64,000 bases of DNA from Sapria himalayana (GCA_029783825.1 JAREIK010012361.1:1-64000); one strand, 5' to 3'; shown: positions 1 to 11,400, counted from the first letter of the stretch. Notes: generated by a model not told the origin, from the letters alone. A program made the numbers and translations.

Positions 1-388
1 AAGATGATAATATAAATTGAAAATAGACAGAAAGCTAGAGAGATATATTGATTGAATGATTGACAAATAGATAGATAGATATACCACACACACACACACA
101 CACACCACACACACACACACATAGATGTATAGATAGATGGATAAATAGAACAATAGATTATAAAGAATATAGATATTAGATATATAGGCAGATTGATAGA
201 CATATAGATATATAGATAATAGATAGAAATATAGATAGATACATAGACATAAAGATAGACAAATAGATAGATATTAGATAAATAGCTTGATAGATATATA
301 GATTGATTGATTGGAAAAAAATAGACATATAGATATACAAATAGAAAGACATATAGATAGTGAGATTGTTATATAGCAAAATTGACAA

Positions 389-420
<32 letters not shown>

Positions 421-2355
421 CATAGATGATTGAAAAATTGATAATCAAATAGATAGACAAATAGATAGACAGTTAGGAAGATAGATAGATTAATTAGTAA
501 ATCCTATAAATAGAAATATAGTTAGATAGATATATAGATACATATATAGATATACATAAAGATAGACAATATATAGAATGGTAGATAGATAGATAGATAT
601 ATTGATAGATAGATAGATAGACAATAGAAAGGTAGATATATAGATATTAAACAGACATACAGACAGATAGATATATATATATATATATATATATAGATAT
701 ATATATATATATATAGACATATAGACAAATAGTAAGATAGACAGTTAGATAGACTTATAAAAAGATAAAAAGATAGATAGACAGATAGATAGACTTATAG
801 AAAGATAAAAAGATAGATAGACAGATAGATATTTAGTTTAAAAGATAGATAGACATATAGATAGATAGGTTGATAGACAATTAGATAGACAGATAGATAG
901 ATAAATAGATAAATAGAAAGATAAATAGAAAGACTATAGATAGATAATAGATAGATAAAGGGAAAGACAGATAGATAAACTTATAGATTGACACAAATAT
1001 AGATAAATAGATAGATAGATAAATAGATAAATAAATAGATTGTTAGATCGATCTATAGATTGATAGAGAAATAGATAGATAGATTGATAGATAGTTAGAT
1101 AGATAGATAGATAGATTAATTGATTGATACATAGGTAGACAGGCAAATAGATAGAAATATACATAAACAGATATATAGACAGATAGATAGGCAGATAGAT
1201 AGACAAATAGATAGATAGATTTATATACAAAGAGACATATTAACAAACAAACAGACAAAAAGATTGACATAAAGACAAACAAATCAATAGATAGTTAGAT
1301 AGGTACGCAAAAAGACATACAGATAGATTGATAGCTAGATAGACAAATAGAAAATAGATAGAAAGATAGATAACAGATATATTCATATAAAGATTAATAG
1401 ACTAGATTGATAGATAGATTAATAAACAAATTGATAGACAATTTATCAATAGATTGATAGTAAGATGATAATTAATTGATAGACAAATAGACGATACATA
1501 GATATATAGACAGACAGATAGAGAGAGAGGAGATAGATCGATAGATTTTTATAAAGATAGACAATTAGATAGATTGGTAGACAATTAGATAGATATATAG
1601 AATGATAAATAGAAAGACATATAGATTGATAGATAGATAGACTAGAAGATAGATAGCTAGATAAACAGAAAGAAAGATAGATAGATAGATAGATTGAAAG
1701 ATAGATAGATAAATTAATAGATAGATAAATAGATAGATAGATTAATTCAAAGATAGATAGATAGATAGACAGATATATAATAGATAGATAGAAAGACTAA
1801 TAGATAGACTAATAGATAGAGAGACTGACAGATATATAGATAGATAGACACATAGACAAACAGATATGTATACAAATAGATAGATAGAATATATATGTTA
1901 AATAGATAAATAGATTGATAGATTGATATATTTTTTGATAGATAGATAGGTAGAAAGATAAATAGATAAATAGACAGATAGAGAGACAGATAGAATTAAT
2001 AGACAAATAGATAGATACACAAATAGATAGGCATATAGAGAATCAGGATAGAGATTAGATTTAAGAAAGATAGATAGATATACAGATAGGTTTGGTAGGC
2101 AGATACAGAGAATGCCATATAATTAGACTAATAAATAGATAGATAGATAGATAGGTAGATAGATAGATATAGATATATATATATATATACATATATATAC
2201 ACAGATAGATAAATAGATGATAGACAGATATATAGATAAATAGATAGTCAAATAGATAGACATATAGATTGACATATATAGTGGCAAAATGATAGATAAT
2301 TTGACTTATTGATTATATAGATAGATAGATAAATAGAGAGATGTATAGAAAGATA
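1..2355 (-). repeat. Degenerate GATA/GACA tetranucleotide array, left block
   Basis: Nearly the whole stretch is built of GATA, GACA, AATA and ATTGATA-like tetramers on the plus strand, so TATC/TGTC reads on the minus strand. It runs off the window start. Units are heavily diverged, with no long perfect runs, and dinucleotide tracts such as AC at 84-121 and AT at about 390-425 and 670-715 are embedded. The minus strand lacks stop codons because four TATC units read Tyr-Leu-Ser-Ile in all three frames, which produces spurious open frames. The GATA/GACA mixture resembles animal Bkm-type satellite in composition only. Confidence 0.95.
84..121. repeat. (AC)n microsatellite
   Basis: Alternating C and A, interrupted once by an extra C near position 105. 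It lies inside the left GATA array. Confidence 0.9.
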
Positions 2356-3051
2356 ACCCAAAGTGTAAGTGCTCTTTGTTTTTTGCATGCTATAACTGTC
2401 TGCAGATAAGGAATAGCATCATGGCTCCAAGTTGTTTTAAAAGGAGAGCTTGGCACGAGAAGAGGAGTGTTGAAGCTGCCATGGTTTATAAATATTGGAT
2501 ACAATCAAAGGCAAAGGAAGGTTTGTGAAAATGCACTAAATCTAAGATGATATGCCAAACACAAGAAGATTCACTACAAGCAGAATATGCTTGATTTATT
2601 TATCTAATTAAGGATGTAAAAGGGGTCAATGGTGGATTTAGTCAATACATATTTTGCTATGGTTGCTTGAAGTGCAGGGGCTGTACAATACTAGGCAGAA
2701 TGGCATGCTATAATTAGGGTAGGAGGAATGTGTTTGAAAAAGCAAAAAGGCTGGTAAAATTTCAATTAAGGCAGGATCATGGATGTTGATGTGAAGGGAG
2801 CCAGCTAAAAAGTATAAGGGAAAGAGAGATAAAAGACAAAGTAGTCAAGGCATAAAGTAGTATAAAATCAACCAAAGTAATGAGGTGCATTTAGAGAAAG
2901 GAAAAGAAGAGTCACTTCAAGCATAATACATTTTCTCTTGTTTATTTATTTTACTCAAGGGTGTAAAAGGGATAAGGTAGTTCTAGATTGTAAAAATGGT
3001 ATTTCTCCGCCAAAAGAGATGGCTTTTTATTAATAAAAAAACATTGTAAAA
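2356..3051 (+). other. Unique spacer inside the left array, possibly a LINE 3' end
   Basis: About 700 bases of non-repetitive sequence interrupt the GATA array. No coding similarity is recognised. The right edge reads GGCTTTTTATTAATAAAA followed by A-rich sequence before the array resumes, which is the usual shape of a plant non-LTR retrotransposon 3' end with its tail. Two internal stretches starting TCACTACAAGCA (about 2570) and TCACTTCAAGCA (about 2911) share a similar continuation ending GTGTAAAAGGG or GATGTAAAAGGG, so part of the segment may be an old internal duplication. LINE assignment is an inference. Confidence 0.4.
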
Positions 3052-3263
3052 AAAGATAGATGTATAGACAGATTTAAAGAGAAATAGATAGACAAATAGA
3101 TAAATAAAATTATAAATAGATAGACAGATAGACAGATTAATACATAGATATATAATAAGACTGAAAGATAAATAGATAGATAGACAAATAGTTAGATAGA
3201 CAAATAGATAGACAATTAGATAGTTAGATAGACCGATATATAAGCAAAAAGATAGATAGATAG

Positions 3264-3296
<33 letters not shown>

Positions 3297-3399
3297 AATA
3301 GATATATAGATTAATATATAGATAGATACATATATAGAATGATTTATACTCATATAGATATATAGATAGATAGATAGACAGACATATAGATAGATAGAT

Positions 3400-3449
<50 letters not shown>

Positions 3450-4230
3450 GGATAGGTAGACAGATAGATAGTTAGTAAGATTGTTAGAGAGATGGATAGA
3501 TAGATAGATAGACAAAAAGAGAGACAAAATGATAAACAGATAGGTATATAGATAGATTGATTGATATAAAGATATATAGATAGATCGATAGACAAATAGA
3601 TAGACGGATAGATATATAGTTAGATAGATAGATAGATAAATATATAAATTGTTAGATAGAAATATTGATATATAAATTGACAAATAGATAGACAAATGGA
3701 CAGATAGATACATAGATAGATATATAGGCAGATAGTTAGATATATAGATAGACAGAGAGATAGATAAAAAGATAGAAAGATAGAAAGAAAGATAGATAGA
3801 TATATTGATTGATTGAAAGATAGATAGAAAGATAGGTAGATATATAGATAGATAGATATATTGATATATAGACAAATAGATAGAATGATAGACAAATAGA
3901 TAGATAGATATAGAGTTATACAATGAGATAGTTAGATACATAGATACATAGACACATAGAAACATAAAAAAATAGATAGATAGACATATAGATAGATAGC
4001 AAGATAGATAGATAGATAGATAGATATTTATATATGTATTATATATATTGATAATAGATTGGTAGATATATAGCTAATTAGATATATAGATAATTATATA
4101 GATATATAGAGAGATGGATAGACATATACATAGATAGACATATAGATACATAGTCAGATAGAATGATTGAGAAATAGAAAGATAGATAAATAAACAAAAA
4201 GATAATTAGGCAGATAGAGAGATAAATAGT
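3052..4230 (-). repeat. Degenerate GATA/GACA array, continuation of the left block
   Basis: Same unit and orientation as 1-2355. It includes AT/AC composite tracts at about 3265-3297 and 3403-3450. It ends abruptly at about 4230, where subterminal sequence of the CACTA-like element begins. Confidence 0.93.
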
Positions 4231-4680
4231 TAGGGACAATTACCTAGCTAAATAGGCATTTTCCATCACTAAATACGATATAGCAACGGATTAACAATGG
4301 ATTGGTTCCCTATCTAATATATTGGTCGCTAAAATTTAGTGAGGGAAAATGTCACTAGCTAAAAATTTAGCGATGAAAATTTTTTTTGCTAAAAAAGCTA
4401 AATTCTCTAGCTAAATTAGCAAGCTAGATAAGATATTCCGTCGCTAAATAAAAATAGCAATGGAAGATTCCCAAGCTAAAGTTCTGGTCGCTAAATTTTA
4501 GCGATGGAAATGGTCCCTAACTAAATAAATTTAGCGGTAGAAATATCCATTGCTAAAATAAAGAATTCCTTGCTAAATTAGCTAGGGAAAATTCCCTAGC
4601 TAATTTAGCAAGGATGTTTTCCCTCGCTATTTTTGCAACGGATTTTACCCTAGCTGTTTTAATTTAAAAAATATTTTCAG
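4231..4680. repeat. Left subterminal repeat region of the CACTA element
   Basis: Many direct and inverted copies of short words occur here: GTCGCTAAA, TTTAGCGATGGAAA, CCTAGCTAA, TTGCTAAATTAGC and AGCAACGGATT. Such clustered inverted words are where TNPA-type proteins bind in CACTA elements. No terminal CACTA motif precedes them; the sequence passes straight from the GATA array into TTAGGGACAATTACCTAGC, suggesting loss of the outermost bases. Confidence 0.7.
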
Positions 4681-5193
4681 AATTTAATTTATTTTAAAAT
4701 TTTATAATTAAATAATTTATTATTTTAATATTGAAACTATAAATAGTTAATAATAAACAAAAAATAAATTATTTAATAACTTATTCTAATTCAATATTTT
4801 ACATTATTGAAACAAAAAACCCAAAAATTTTATTACATCTTATTCATCAATGTATCTATCGACAGTGCATAAAGCATAATATATCCGTGCAATCACATTG
4901 CTTTCTCTACCTCAGCTCCTCTGATCACCATCTTTCTACTGCAACAAAGCTATCCGAGTCACAAGTGCATAATGTCTGGTAAAAAACCGTTCACTTATAC
5001 CAGCTTCGTATGGGAAACAATATACTACCACATCTGTAAGAAATTTAAACCACTCAATCAAATCAAAAAACTTAAAAAAAAACTATAATTTGATAAATAT
5101 ATATTACTATTGTAAATATGTACAAATATACTAGCATTTAACTAGTGCATATATTACTACAATATATGTACATATAAACTATAGTATTATGCG

Positions 5194-5233
5194 TACATAT
5201 ATACTGAGTACATATATACTCAGTATATATGTA
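5194..5233. repeat. Perfect 17-bp inverted repeat (hairpin)
   Basis: Left arm TACATATATACTGAGTA (5194-5210), loop CATATA, right arm 5217-5233, perfectly complementary. The same hairpin with 13 paired bases sits at 6709-6740 in duplication unit 2. Confidence 0.85.
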
Positions 5234-5299
5234 AATAAAATACCATAGAATTATATTTACGTATATACTGACTATATACATTTGTATATACCACATTTT

Positions 5300-6060
5300 T
5301 TTGCCAATACTACTGTTCCCGCTATCGTTGCCGCTGCTGCCACTACCACTAACACCATCACTGTTGTCACTGCTGATGTCGCTATTGCTGTGGCTGTTGT
5401 CGCTGTTTTCGTGGCTGCTGTCGCTGTTGCCGACGCTGCTGTTGCTGCTGCCTCCGCTACCGCTACCACCGCTGCCACTGCCACTGCCATTACTGCCGCT
5501 ACTGCCACTGACACTACCTCTGTTGCCATTGCTGATGCCGCTGGTGGTGTGCCACTGTTGCCGGTGTACTAATGCTGTCGGTGCTACCGCTATTGCCGAT
5601 GCTACTGTTACTACCGGTGCTGCCTCTACTGCCGCTGTTGCCGCCATTGCAGCCGCTGCCTCCACTGTTGTCGCTGCCACCACTGGCACTGCTGACGCCA
5701 CCGCCACCACCGGCACTGCTGGCGCCACTGCCACCACCGCTACTGGTACTACCGCCACTATTGTGGCTACCGCCACGGTTGCATCCCCTGGCGCTAATGT
5801 CGACACTGGCTCCAATGTAGTCGCTGCCTTTGATGTCGCTGCTGCCGCTAATGCAGCCGATGCCACCACTATTGCCACTGCTGCTGCTGCCTCCGTTGTA
5901 GCAGCTACAGTGGCCAGTGCTGATGCTGCCGTAGTAGTGACTGTGCTACTGCTGCCGATACAGCTACTGCTGCCATTGCGATTGATGCCACCTCTACTGC
6001 TACCACTGCCACTACTGTCGTCACTACCACTGCTACTGCTGCTACCACTACTGATAATAA
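5300..6060. repeat. Imperfect trinucleotide tract (GCT/GCC/ACT/ACC)n, unit 1
   Basis: About 760 bases of imperfect trinucleotides, mostly GCT, GCC, ACT, ACC, GTT and GTC on the plus strand, far more GC- and CpG-rich than its surroundings. Because unit phase is kept, several frames stay open on both strands, reading Ala/Thr/Val, Leu/Pro or Ser/Gly/Asn-rich low-complexity peptides. No start context, splice sites or conserved domain favour any of them, so this is annotated as a repeat and not as a gene. A shorter version occurs in unit 2, split by the hAT element. Confidence 0.85.
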
Positions 6061-6704
6061 GCTTTTACATACCTATAAAAGGCTAAAACTTTACCCAAAA
6101 AATTCGGAGACACACAAATATAATTACAGATATAAAAAAAATAACTATTATGGACATGAAAAAACACAAATTAAAGTTGCAGCTTCAACAAAAATTTAAT
6201 TAAATAATTTAATATTTTTATATTAAATTGAATAAAAACAGAAACTATAAATAAAAATTTTAAATTAAACAAAAAAAATTCATTTAATAACTTATTCTAA
6301 TACAATATATTAAATAAATAAAACAAAAAAATAATAAAATTATATTACATCTTATTAATCAATATATCTACCGACTATGCATAAAGTATAATCTTTCCAT
6401 ATATTGACGTTGCGTTCTCTCCCTCTGCTCCTCTAATCACCATATTTCTATTGTGAAAAAGCTGTCCGAGTCATGGTACAGTCATATAAGTGAAAAATAT
6501 TTTCACCCATACAAGCTTCGTATGGGAAACAATGCGGTACCATATCTGTAAGAAATTTATACCACTCAATCAAATCAAAATAAATAAAAAAAACTATATT
6601 TTGATAAATATATAGTACTATAGTAAATACTCACATATATACTAGCATTTCACACGTACATATATTACTACAATTTATGTACATATAAACTATAGTATTA
6701 TGTG

Positions 6705-6772
6705 TACATATATACTGAGTACATATATACTCAGTATATACATACATAAAATAATATAGTATTTTATGTATG
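6705..6772. repeat. Two adjacent inverted repeats in unit 2
   Basis: The unit 1 hairpin is conserved with 13 paired bases (6709-6721 with 6728-6740, loop CATATA). Immediately after it comes a second perfect 13-bp inverted repeat, CATACATAAAATA at 6741-6753 against 6760-6772. Confidence 0.75.
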
Positions 6773-6873
6773 TATATGCTGATTAAATACATACATAGAT
6801 AGTGCATTTGTTGCTGTTGTTGCCGTTCCTATTGTCACTGCTGCTCTTGCCGCTGCCGCTACTACCACTGTCG

Positions 6874-6881
6874 CTTCTGCC
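6874..6881 (+). repeat. hAT target-site duplication, left copy
   Basis: CTTCTGCC, directly before the TAGAGGT terminus. It matches CTTCTACC at 10433-10440 in seven of eight positions. Eight bases is the diagnostic hAT target-site length. Confidence 0.85.
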
Positions 6882-9800
6882 TAGAGGTATCAATCGGGCA
6901 TAGCCAGCCCAGCCTGGCAGGAGGCACGGCACAAAAAATTGCCGTGCACGGGTCAGGCACGAGTCGTACCGTGTCGTGCCTGACCCGACATGGTTTGGCC
7001 CGTGGCACGGCACACCGGCACGGGTTCGTCCCATGCCTGCTATCCCCCGAGCCCGACCCCGCGATCGCCCCATGCCCCTCCCACAAAAAAGACCGCGGGT
7101 CGGGTCTGATTAGACCTAACCCATGGTCCCACTGCCACGAGGCCCGAACCGACCCAAATCCCCCCCCCCCCCCCAACGAGAATAAAATAATAAAAAAAAA
7201 TTAAATTTTCAGCCGTTGGATCTCACCTTCAACGGCTAGGGGGTAGAATCCAATGGCCCTCATGATTCTGCCCCCTAAAAATTTAAAAAAAATTAAAAAA
7301 ATTACTTTTTTTAAAAAAAATTATTATATTTAATCTATAAATTCCACCCCACTCTCTTTAACATTTATGTTTTTCATAAACATAAATTCTCTCAAATCGT
7401 TCAATTTCTCTCTCAAAAATCTTGCTTCTCTCTCTCGGGACTCAGATTTCGGCATTTGGCTTGGATTTTCGGGAATCTCAACTTGAGTTTGGAACATTAG
7501 AGCTTGACTATGGTGCACCATGCACGTGACCGACTTACTACTTTTATCGGGTAATTTATTTTACGTTTTTTTAACTCTCTCTCTAGTTTCTCTCTTTAGA
7601 CCAAAATTAGAAAAAATTAAAATCAGTCTTATAGTCTCTATAAAACTATTCTTAAAAATAAAAATCCTAAAAAATGATAAATACAACTGAAATATATTTA
7701 AATTTAGAAAATGAAAATATTACACAGAGGTCTGAGGCTACTGAAACTTTGGTTTCTCCTGTCGTCTCAACCCAAACTTCTAAAAAACAAAAAACTAGGA
7801 GGACTTCTGTAGTTTGGACTTATTATAATATAATAAAACAAAAAAATGTTAGGGGTGAGGAACAAGAAATGACATAGTGCAAATTTTGTATTGGACTTTT
7901 AACATGTAAGAGTTCGTTTGGGACTGGCCACCTTAAAAGGCATGCTAAATTATGCACCAAAAAACATTGTCCATTAGATCCTAGGCAAAACCAACTTGGC
8001 GCTGCATTTATTGAGACTGGATCGAGTCCAGTCTCAAAGTTTACTCCCTTCATATACTCCAGTGAGTTGGGTAGGGATGGCATGACCAGACTTATCACAT
8101 TGATGGGTCTTCCGATCAGATTTTCAAAAGATCCAAGGGTAGTGCGCATCATGCAGACACATTTTCAGCCTGCTTATCATAGGATTCCTAGGTCCACATC
8201 TAGATATGACATACTAAAGATATATAAGTTAGAAAAACAAAATAATTAATGAATTTATGGCATATAATGGAGTGGTGTCGTTGACGTCCGATATCTGGAC
8301 AAGTCACGATGAATCTTCTTATGCATGTCTCACCAGCCACTATGTAGATTCAAACTGGACAATCAATAAAAAAATTTTAGGATTCTCTGAGATTCTTCAT
8401 CCTCATGATGGCCCGACCATTTTTGAGTGTATGATGAAAATCTTTAGGGAATTTAAAATTCAAAATAAAATTTTTAGTGTCACATTCGATAACGCATCTA
8501 ATAATAGAATAGCGATCAACATGTTTGTTAGGAATATTAGAGACACGCCATTAGGAGAGATCTTTCATGTCAGATGCATGTGTCACATGTTTAACCTGAT
8601 TGTTCAAGCGGGTATGAAGGTGTGTGCCCCACATTGGATAATATACTTAATGCACTAAAATATATTCGCACTCCTCGCAGACAACAAGAGTTTGGTAGTC
8701 TCTGTTTGTCTGCGAATCTTAAGAAGATGAAATTCCAATCGATGTGAAACATCATTGGAATTACACGTACCTGATGTTAGAATCAGTGTTGGATACGAAC
8801 ACGTGATATCCGACTACGTCAATAGTAAGAGTGATGAACTTATTATTGACGACACTGACTAGGCTTCAAGAATTTCATAAATGAAATTCCTGAAGATTTT
8901 TTATGACACGACGAACATGTGTTCATTGGTTTATACGCCCACTACTTGCATTGTACTCTGGTGCATATGCAACATTAGTAGTATGTTTAGGAAGTATCGA
9001 GCTGACCCGACACTTAGCCATATGGTTGCAGAGATGGAAACCAAGTACTTGACGTACTAGTCCACCGTTCCATCTCTTTATTGCCTCGTTACATGCATGG
9101 ACCCTAGGGTTAAGGTGGAAGGGGTAGAAAACACCCTAACTTACATTTCCTCGTGCTTAAACCTAGAAGAGCCACATGAACGGTTCATTCACGAGAAGTT
9201 GATTGACCTGTTCACATACTACGATACTAGGTATGGTGGTGGTGGTGGTGAGACTGTGATAACAGACATTGATACCTTATTCGGAGATGATTATTTTTCC
9301 ATTCACCTAGCGAGGGGAAAACGTAGGGGTGGACCATCACATAGGAGCGAGCTTTCTCGGTACTTAGATACCGATTACTACTCAATCCTATCACATTCTG
9401 ATACTAAGAATCTTGATATATTACAGTGATGGAAATCATATGAGTCCACATTTCCTGTGCTATCTAGGATGGCACGGAATCTACTGACTCCTCCGGTGTC
9501 GAGGGTAGCATCAGAGTCTGTTTTTTCAGCTATAGTGAATGTGATTTCGAATAGGAGATCAAGATTACGTCCAGATATTGTTGATGTCTTGTCTTGTTGG
9601 AAGGATTGGGAGGATTCACGGTTTAGCATCCATGATCGTGCTGGAGCTGGGACTGGGACAGGGACTGAGCCGCATCCACTACGATGGCGGAGGAGTTGAT
9701 TACTGATGATGATGATCCATATGATACTGATCTTGATGTTGTGGCTGATGATGTTCATGATATGCCGATTGATGATTGATGATGATCTACTATTTTTTGA

Positions 9801-10432
9801 TTTTGATGTTATTTTTATTGATTGTACGCTTCGTTTGTACATTGTGTTGAAACTGTAATTTATTTGGTTCGGACCTTCGGTTTCAAATGGCAGATTGGTC
9901 ATTTTTCATTTGAGTTGTTTATGTTTTTTTAATTTTTATTTTTATTAACAAAATGTATTGATTTATTTATTTTTTTGTTTTAATTTTTCATTTAAAAATT
10001 TATAACTTTATTATATAATTCTAATAAATTTTAAACTAATTTTATATTACTTTAAAAAAAATTTTAAGCTTTGTTATTTTAATAAATTTTAACATTTTTC
10101 ATATTATAAATATATAATATTATACATTATCTAAAATTTTATATATATTTTAATAATTTATATAAATAAAATAAAAAAAATTTAAAAAAAAAATTTCTGG
10201 CCTGTATGGCCTGGAATGGCCCTTATGGCCATGTCAGGCTCGAGCAGACGCGACATGTCACGGCACGTCCTATCGTGCCTGCGGGCCGTGCCGGGCCCGA
10301 CTTTTTTAAACCATGCCGGGCAGGGCACGGAATGGTATAGTAACCGTGCCGTTCCCGGCCCGGCACGAAGGCACGCTCATGCTCAAAAAAAACGGGCAGG
10401 ACAGGGCCGGCCCGGCCCATTTAACACCTCTA
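6882..10432 (+). mobile_element. hAT-superfamily DNA transposon, full length but coding-inactive
   Basis: The 3551-bp element has terminal inverted repeats: the left end reads TAGAGGTATCAATCGGGC (6882-6899) and the right end, read inwards, TAGAGGTGTTAAATGGGC (10432 down to 10415). These match the TAGRGGTGTCAAACGGGC class of plant hAT termini. It is flanked by 8-bp target-site duplications with one mismatch. Both ends are GC- and CpG-rich, with repeated GGCACG/CGTGCC and GGGCCGG words, and the left end has a run of 15 C (7160-7174). A CAGCCGTTGGAT/AACGGCT pair lies at 7211-7238. It carries one transposase pseudogene on the plus strand and sits in the trinucleotide tract of duplication unit 2. 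The intact ends and near-identical target sites suggest a fairly recent insertion relative to the decay of the CACTA host. Confidence 0.92.
7674..9779 (+). pseudogene. hAT transposase pseudogene (BED finger, RNase H-like core, C-terminal dimerisation domain)
   Basis: Read in order with frame changes, the whole of a plant Ac-like hAT transposase is present. A BED zinc finger comes first (RRTSVVWTYYN near 7798, then CKFC and GTGHLKRHAKLC at about 7879-7955), broken by an in-frame TAG at 7876-7878. The hAT core follows: IYKLEK, a frameshift at about 8235, VVSLTSDIWTSHDESSYACL (about 8272-8330), VTFDNASNN, and HVRCMCHMFNLIVQAGMK (about 8566-8618). A further frameshift near 8625 leads to LDNILNALKYIRTP, then DVKHHWNYTYLMLE at about 8740. 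After more breaks come MDPRVKVEGVENTLTYI (9097) and the dimerisation region SRVASESVFSAIVNVIS near 9496, ending in an acidic Asp-rich tail at 9779. Several shifts and stops make it non-coding now, though every domain is recognisable. Open frames antisense to it are shadows. The start at 7674 is the first ATG before the BED domain. Confidence 0.88.
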
Positions 10433-10440
10433 CTTCTACC
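10433..10440 (+). repeat. hAT target-site duplication, right copy
   Basis: CTTCTACC directly after the right terminus; pairs with 6874-6881. Confidence 0.85.
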
Positions 10441-10830
10441 GCTTCTGCTGCTTCTGCCGGCATTGCCGCTGCTGCCACTGCAGCCACTGTTGTTGACACT
10501 ACCGATGATGCCTCTACTACTGCCACTACAGATGCTGCCACTGTCGCCGCCACTGGCACTGATGCCACCGCTACCTTCGATGCCACCGTTGCCACTAATG
10601 TAGTCGCTGCCTCCGCGGCGCCGCTATCACTGATGTCGCTACTGCCTCCGCTTCGCCCGCTACCACTGCTGTCACTGCTACATTTGCTGCCACCGCTGTC
10701 GCCGATACCGCCGCTACCACTGATGCGGCCTCTACCGCTGTTGCCGCCTCTATTACCACTACCACTGCTGCAACTGCTACAACCATCGCTGCCACTACTG
10801 CCGCTAGTGCCGCTTCTTCCACTACTGAAT
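10433..10830. repeat. Imperfect trinucleotide tract, unit 2 remainder
   Basis: Continuation of the GCC/ACT/GCT tract that begins at 6810 and is split by the hAT element. It is shorter than the unit 1 tract. Open frames on both strands are low-complexity artefacts. Confidence 0.85.
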
Positions 10831-10980
10831 ATAGGCTTTTACTTACCTATACTAGGCTAAAACTCTACCCAAAGAATTTGGAGACACACAAACATATTCA
10901 CAGATATATAAAAATAATAATAATAGACATGAACAAATACAAATTAAAGTTGATTGTCATACAGCTTTAACAAAAATCCA

Positions 10981-11400
10981 AAAGATGTCCAGTAATTATA
11001 TTTAGAGAGAAAGAGAGTGCAAAACTAAAATGTTTTAGGAATAATAAAAATAAAATAAGCTAGCCCTCCTTTTGATAAAACTAAAATTGGTAAATATGGG
11101 ACACATGCATTGGCAGGACCGTGGCAATGTATGAATGCTCTGGATAAGAATTTTTTCATGTGTCTCAGATAATGTGTTTTGCAAAGATTCATAATTAGGT
11201 TAATTGAAAAAGCAAAGAACTAAACCAGAATAAAAAAATTGTAACCTGCAAAAAAATTTCATAATTATTTTCTACAGATAGACATAAATAAATAATAGTT
11301 CAGATGTAATTCTCATATGAAATCATCCTCATAATTTGTAGGGAATGATAGCCTATCCTATGAGGTTTCACAACTAGATATCGGAATGCTATCTATTGTG
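10981..11400. other. AT-rich segment between the duplication and the TNPA-like pseudogene
   Basis: This has no recognisable coding or repeat signal apart from a short GAGAGAAAGAGAG stretch at about 11026-11038. It is in the position of the 3' non-coding region of the minus-strand TNPA-like gene. Confidence 0.5.

Larger units (their letters stand above)
4681..6197. repeat. Tandem segmental duplication, unit 1
   Basis: This non-coding unit of about 1.5 kb is repeated at 6198-10980. Shared landmarks in order are: AT-rich start with AACTTATTCTAAT; CTTATTCATCAATGTATCTA; AGCTTCGTATGGGAAACAAT; CCACTCAATCAAATCAAA; a palindromic ATACTGAGTA/TACTCAGTAT stem; the GCC/ACT trinucleotide tract; AGGCTAAAACTTTACCC; GGAGACACACAAA; and AGCTTCAACAAAAAT. 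It lies downstream of the TNPA-like gene inside the CACTA element. Confidence 0.85.
6198..10980. repeat. Tandem segmental duplication, unit 2, interrupted by hAT element
   Basis: Second copy of the 4681-6197 block in direct orientation. Excluding the hAT element and one target-site copy it is about 1.2 kb. Its trinucleotide tract is split into 6810-6881 and 10433-10830, and its end (AGGCTAAAACTCTACCC, GGAGACACACAAAC, CAGCTTTAACAAAAAT) matches the end of unit 1 at 6070-6195. The hAT is absent from unit 1, so the duplication is older than the hAT insertion or the hAT struck only one copy. Confidence 0.85.

Noticed and set aside
82..125. (AC)n and (AT)n tracts as Z-DNA or origin signals
   Set aside because: Such tracts are common in microsatellite-rich DNA, and nothing nearby supports a specific function.
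2313..2504. 63-codon minus-strand frame at the array/unique boundary
   Set aside because: It ends in array-derived Tyr/Leu/Ser/Ile and crosses a repeat boundary; no family features.
1..4230. Minus-strand open frames over the left array, up to 249 codons
   Set aside because: Same artefact as in the right array, on the strand that reads TATC.
5138..6086. Ala/Thr/Val-, Leu/Pro- and Ser/Gly-rich frames of up to 261 codons on both strands
   Set aside because: The trinucleotide repeat keeps most frames open at once; none has coding features beyond composition.
6783..7204. Arg/Gly/Pro-rich frames at the hAT left end on both strands
   Set aside because: They are translations of GC-rich terminal repeat sequence and cross the insertion junction.
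7823..8152. 109-codon minus-strand frame
   Set aside because: Antisense shadow of the hAT BED-finger region.
9378..9902. 174-codon minus-strand frame
   Set aside because: It is antisense to the C-terminal part of the recognised hAT transposase, which explains the region.
10216..10860. Plus-strand 214-codon frame
   Set aside because: It runs from the GC-rich right end of the hAT across its target site into the trinucleotide tract, so it crosses an element boundary and is not a gene.
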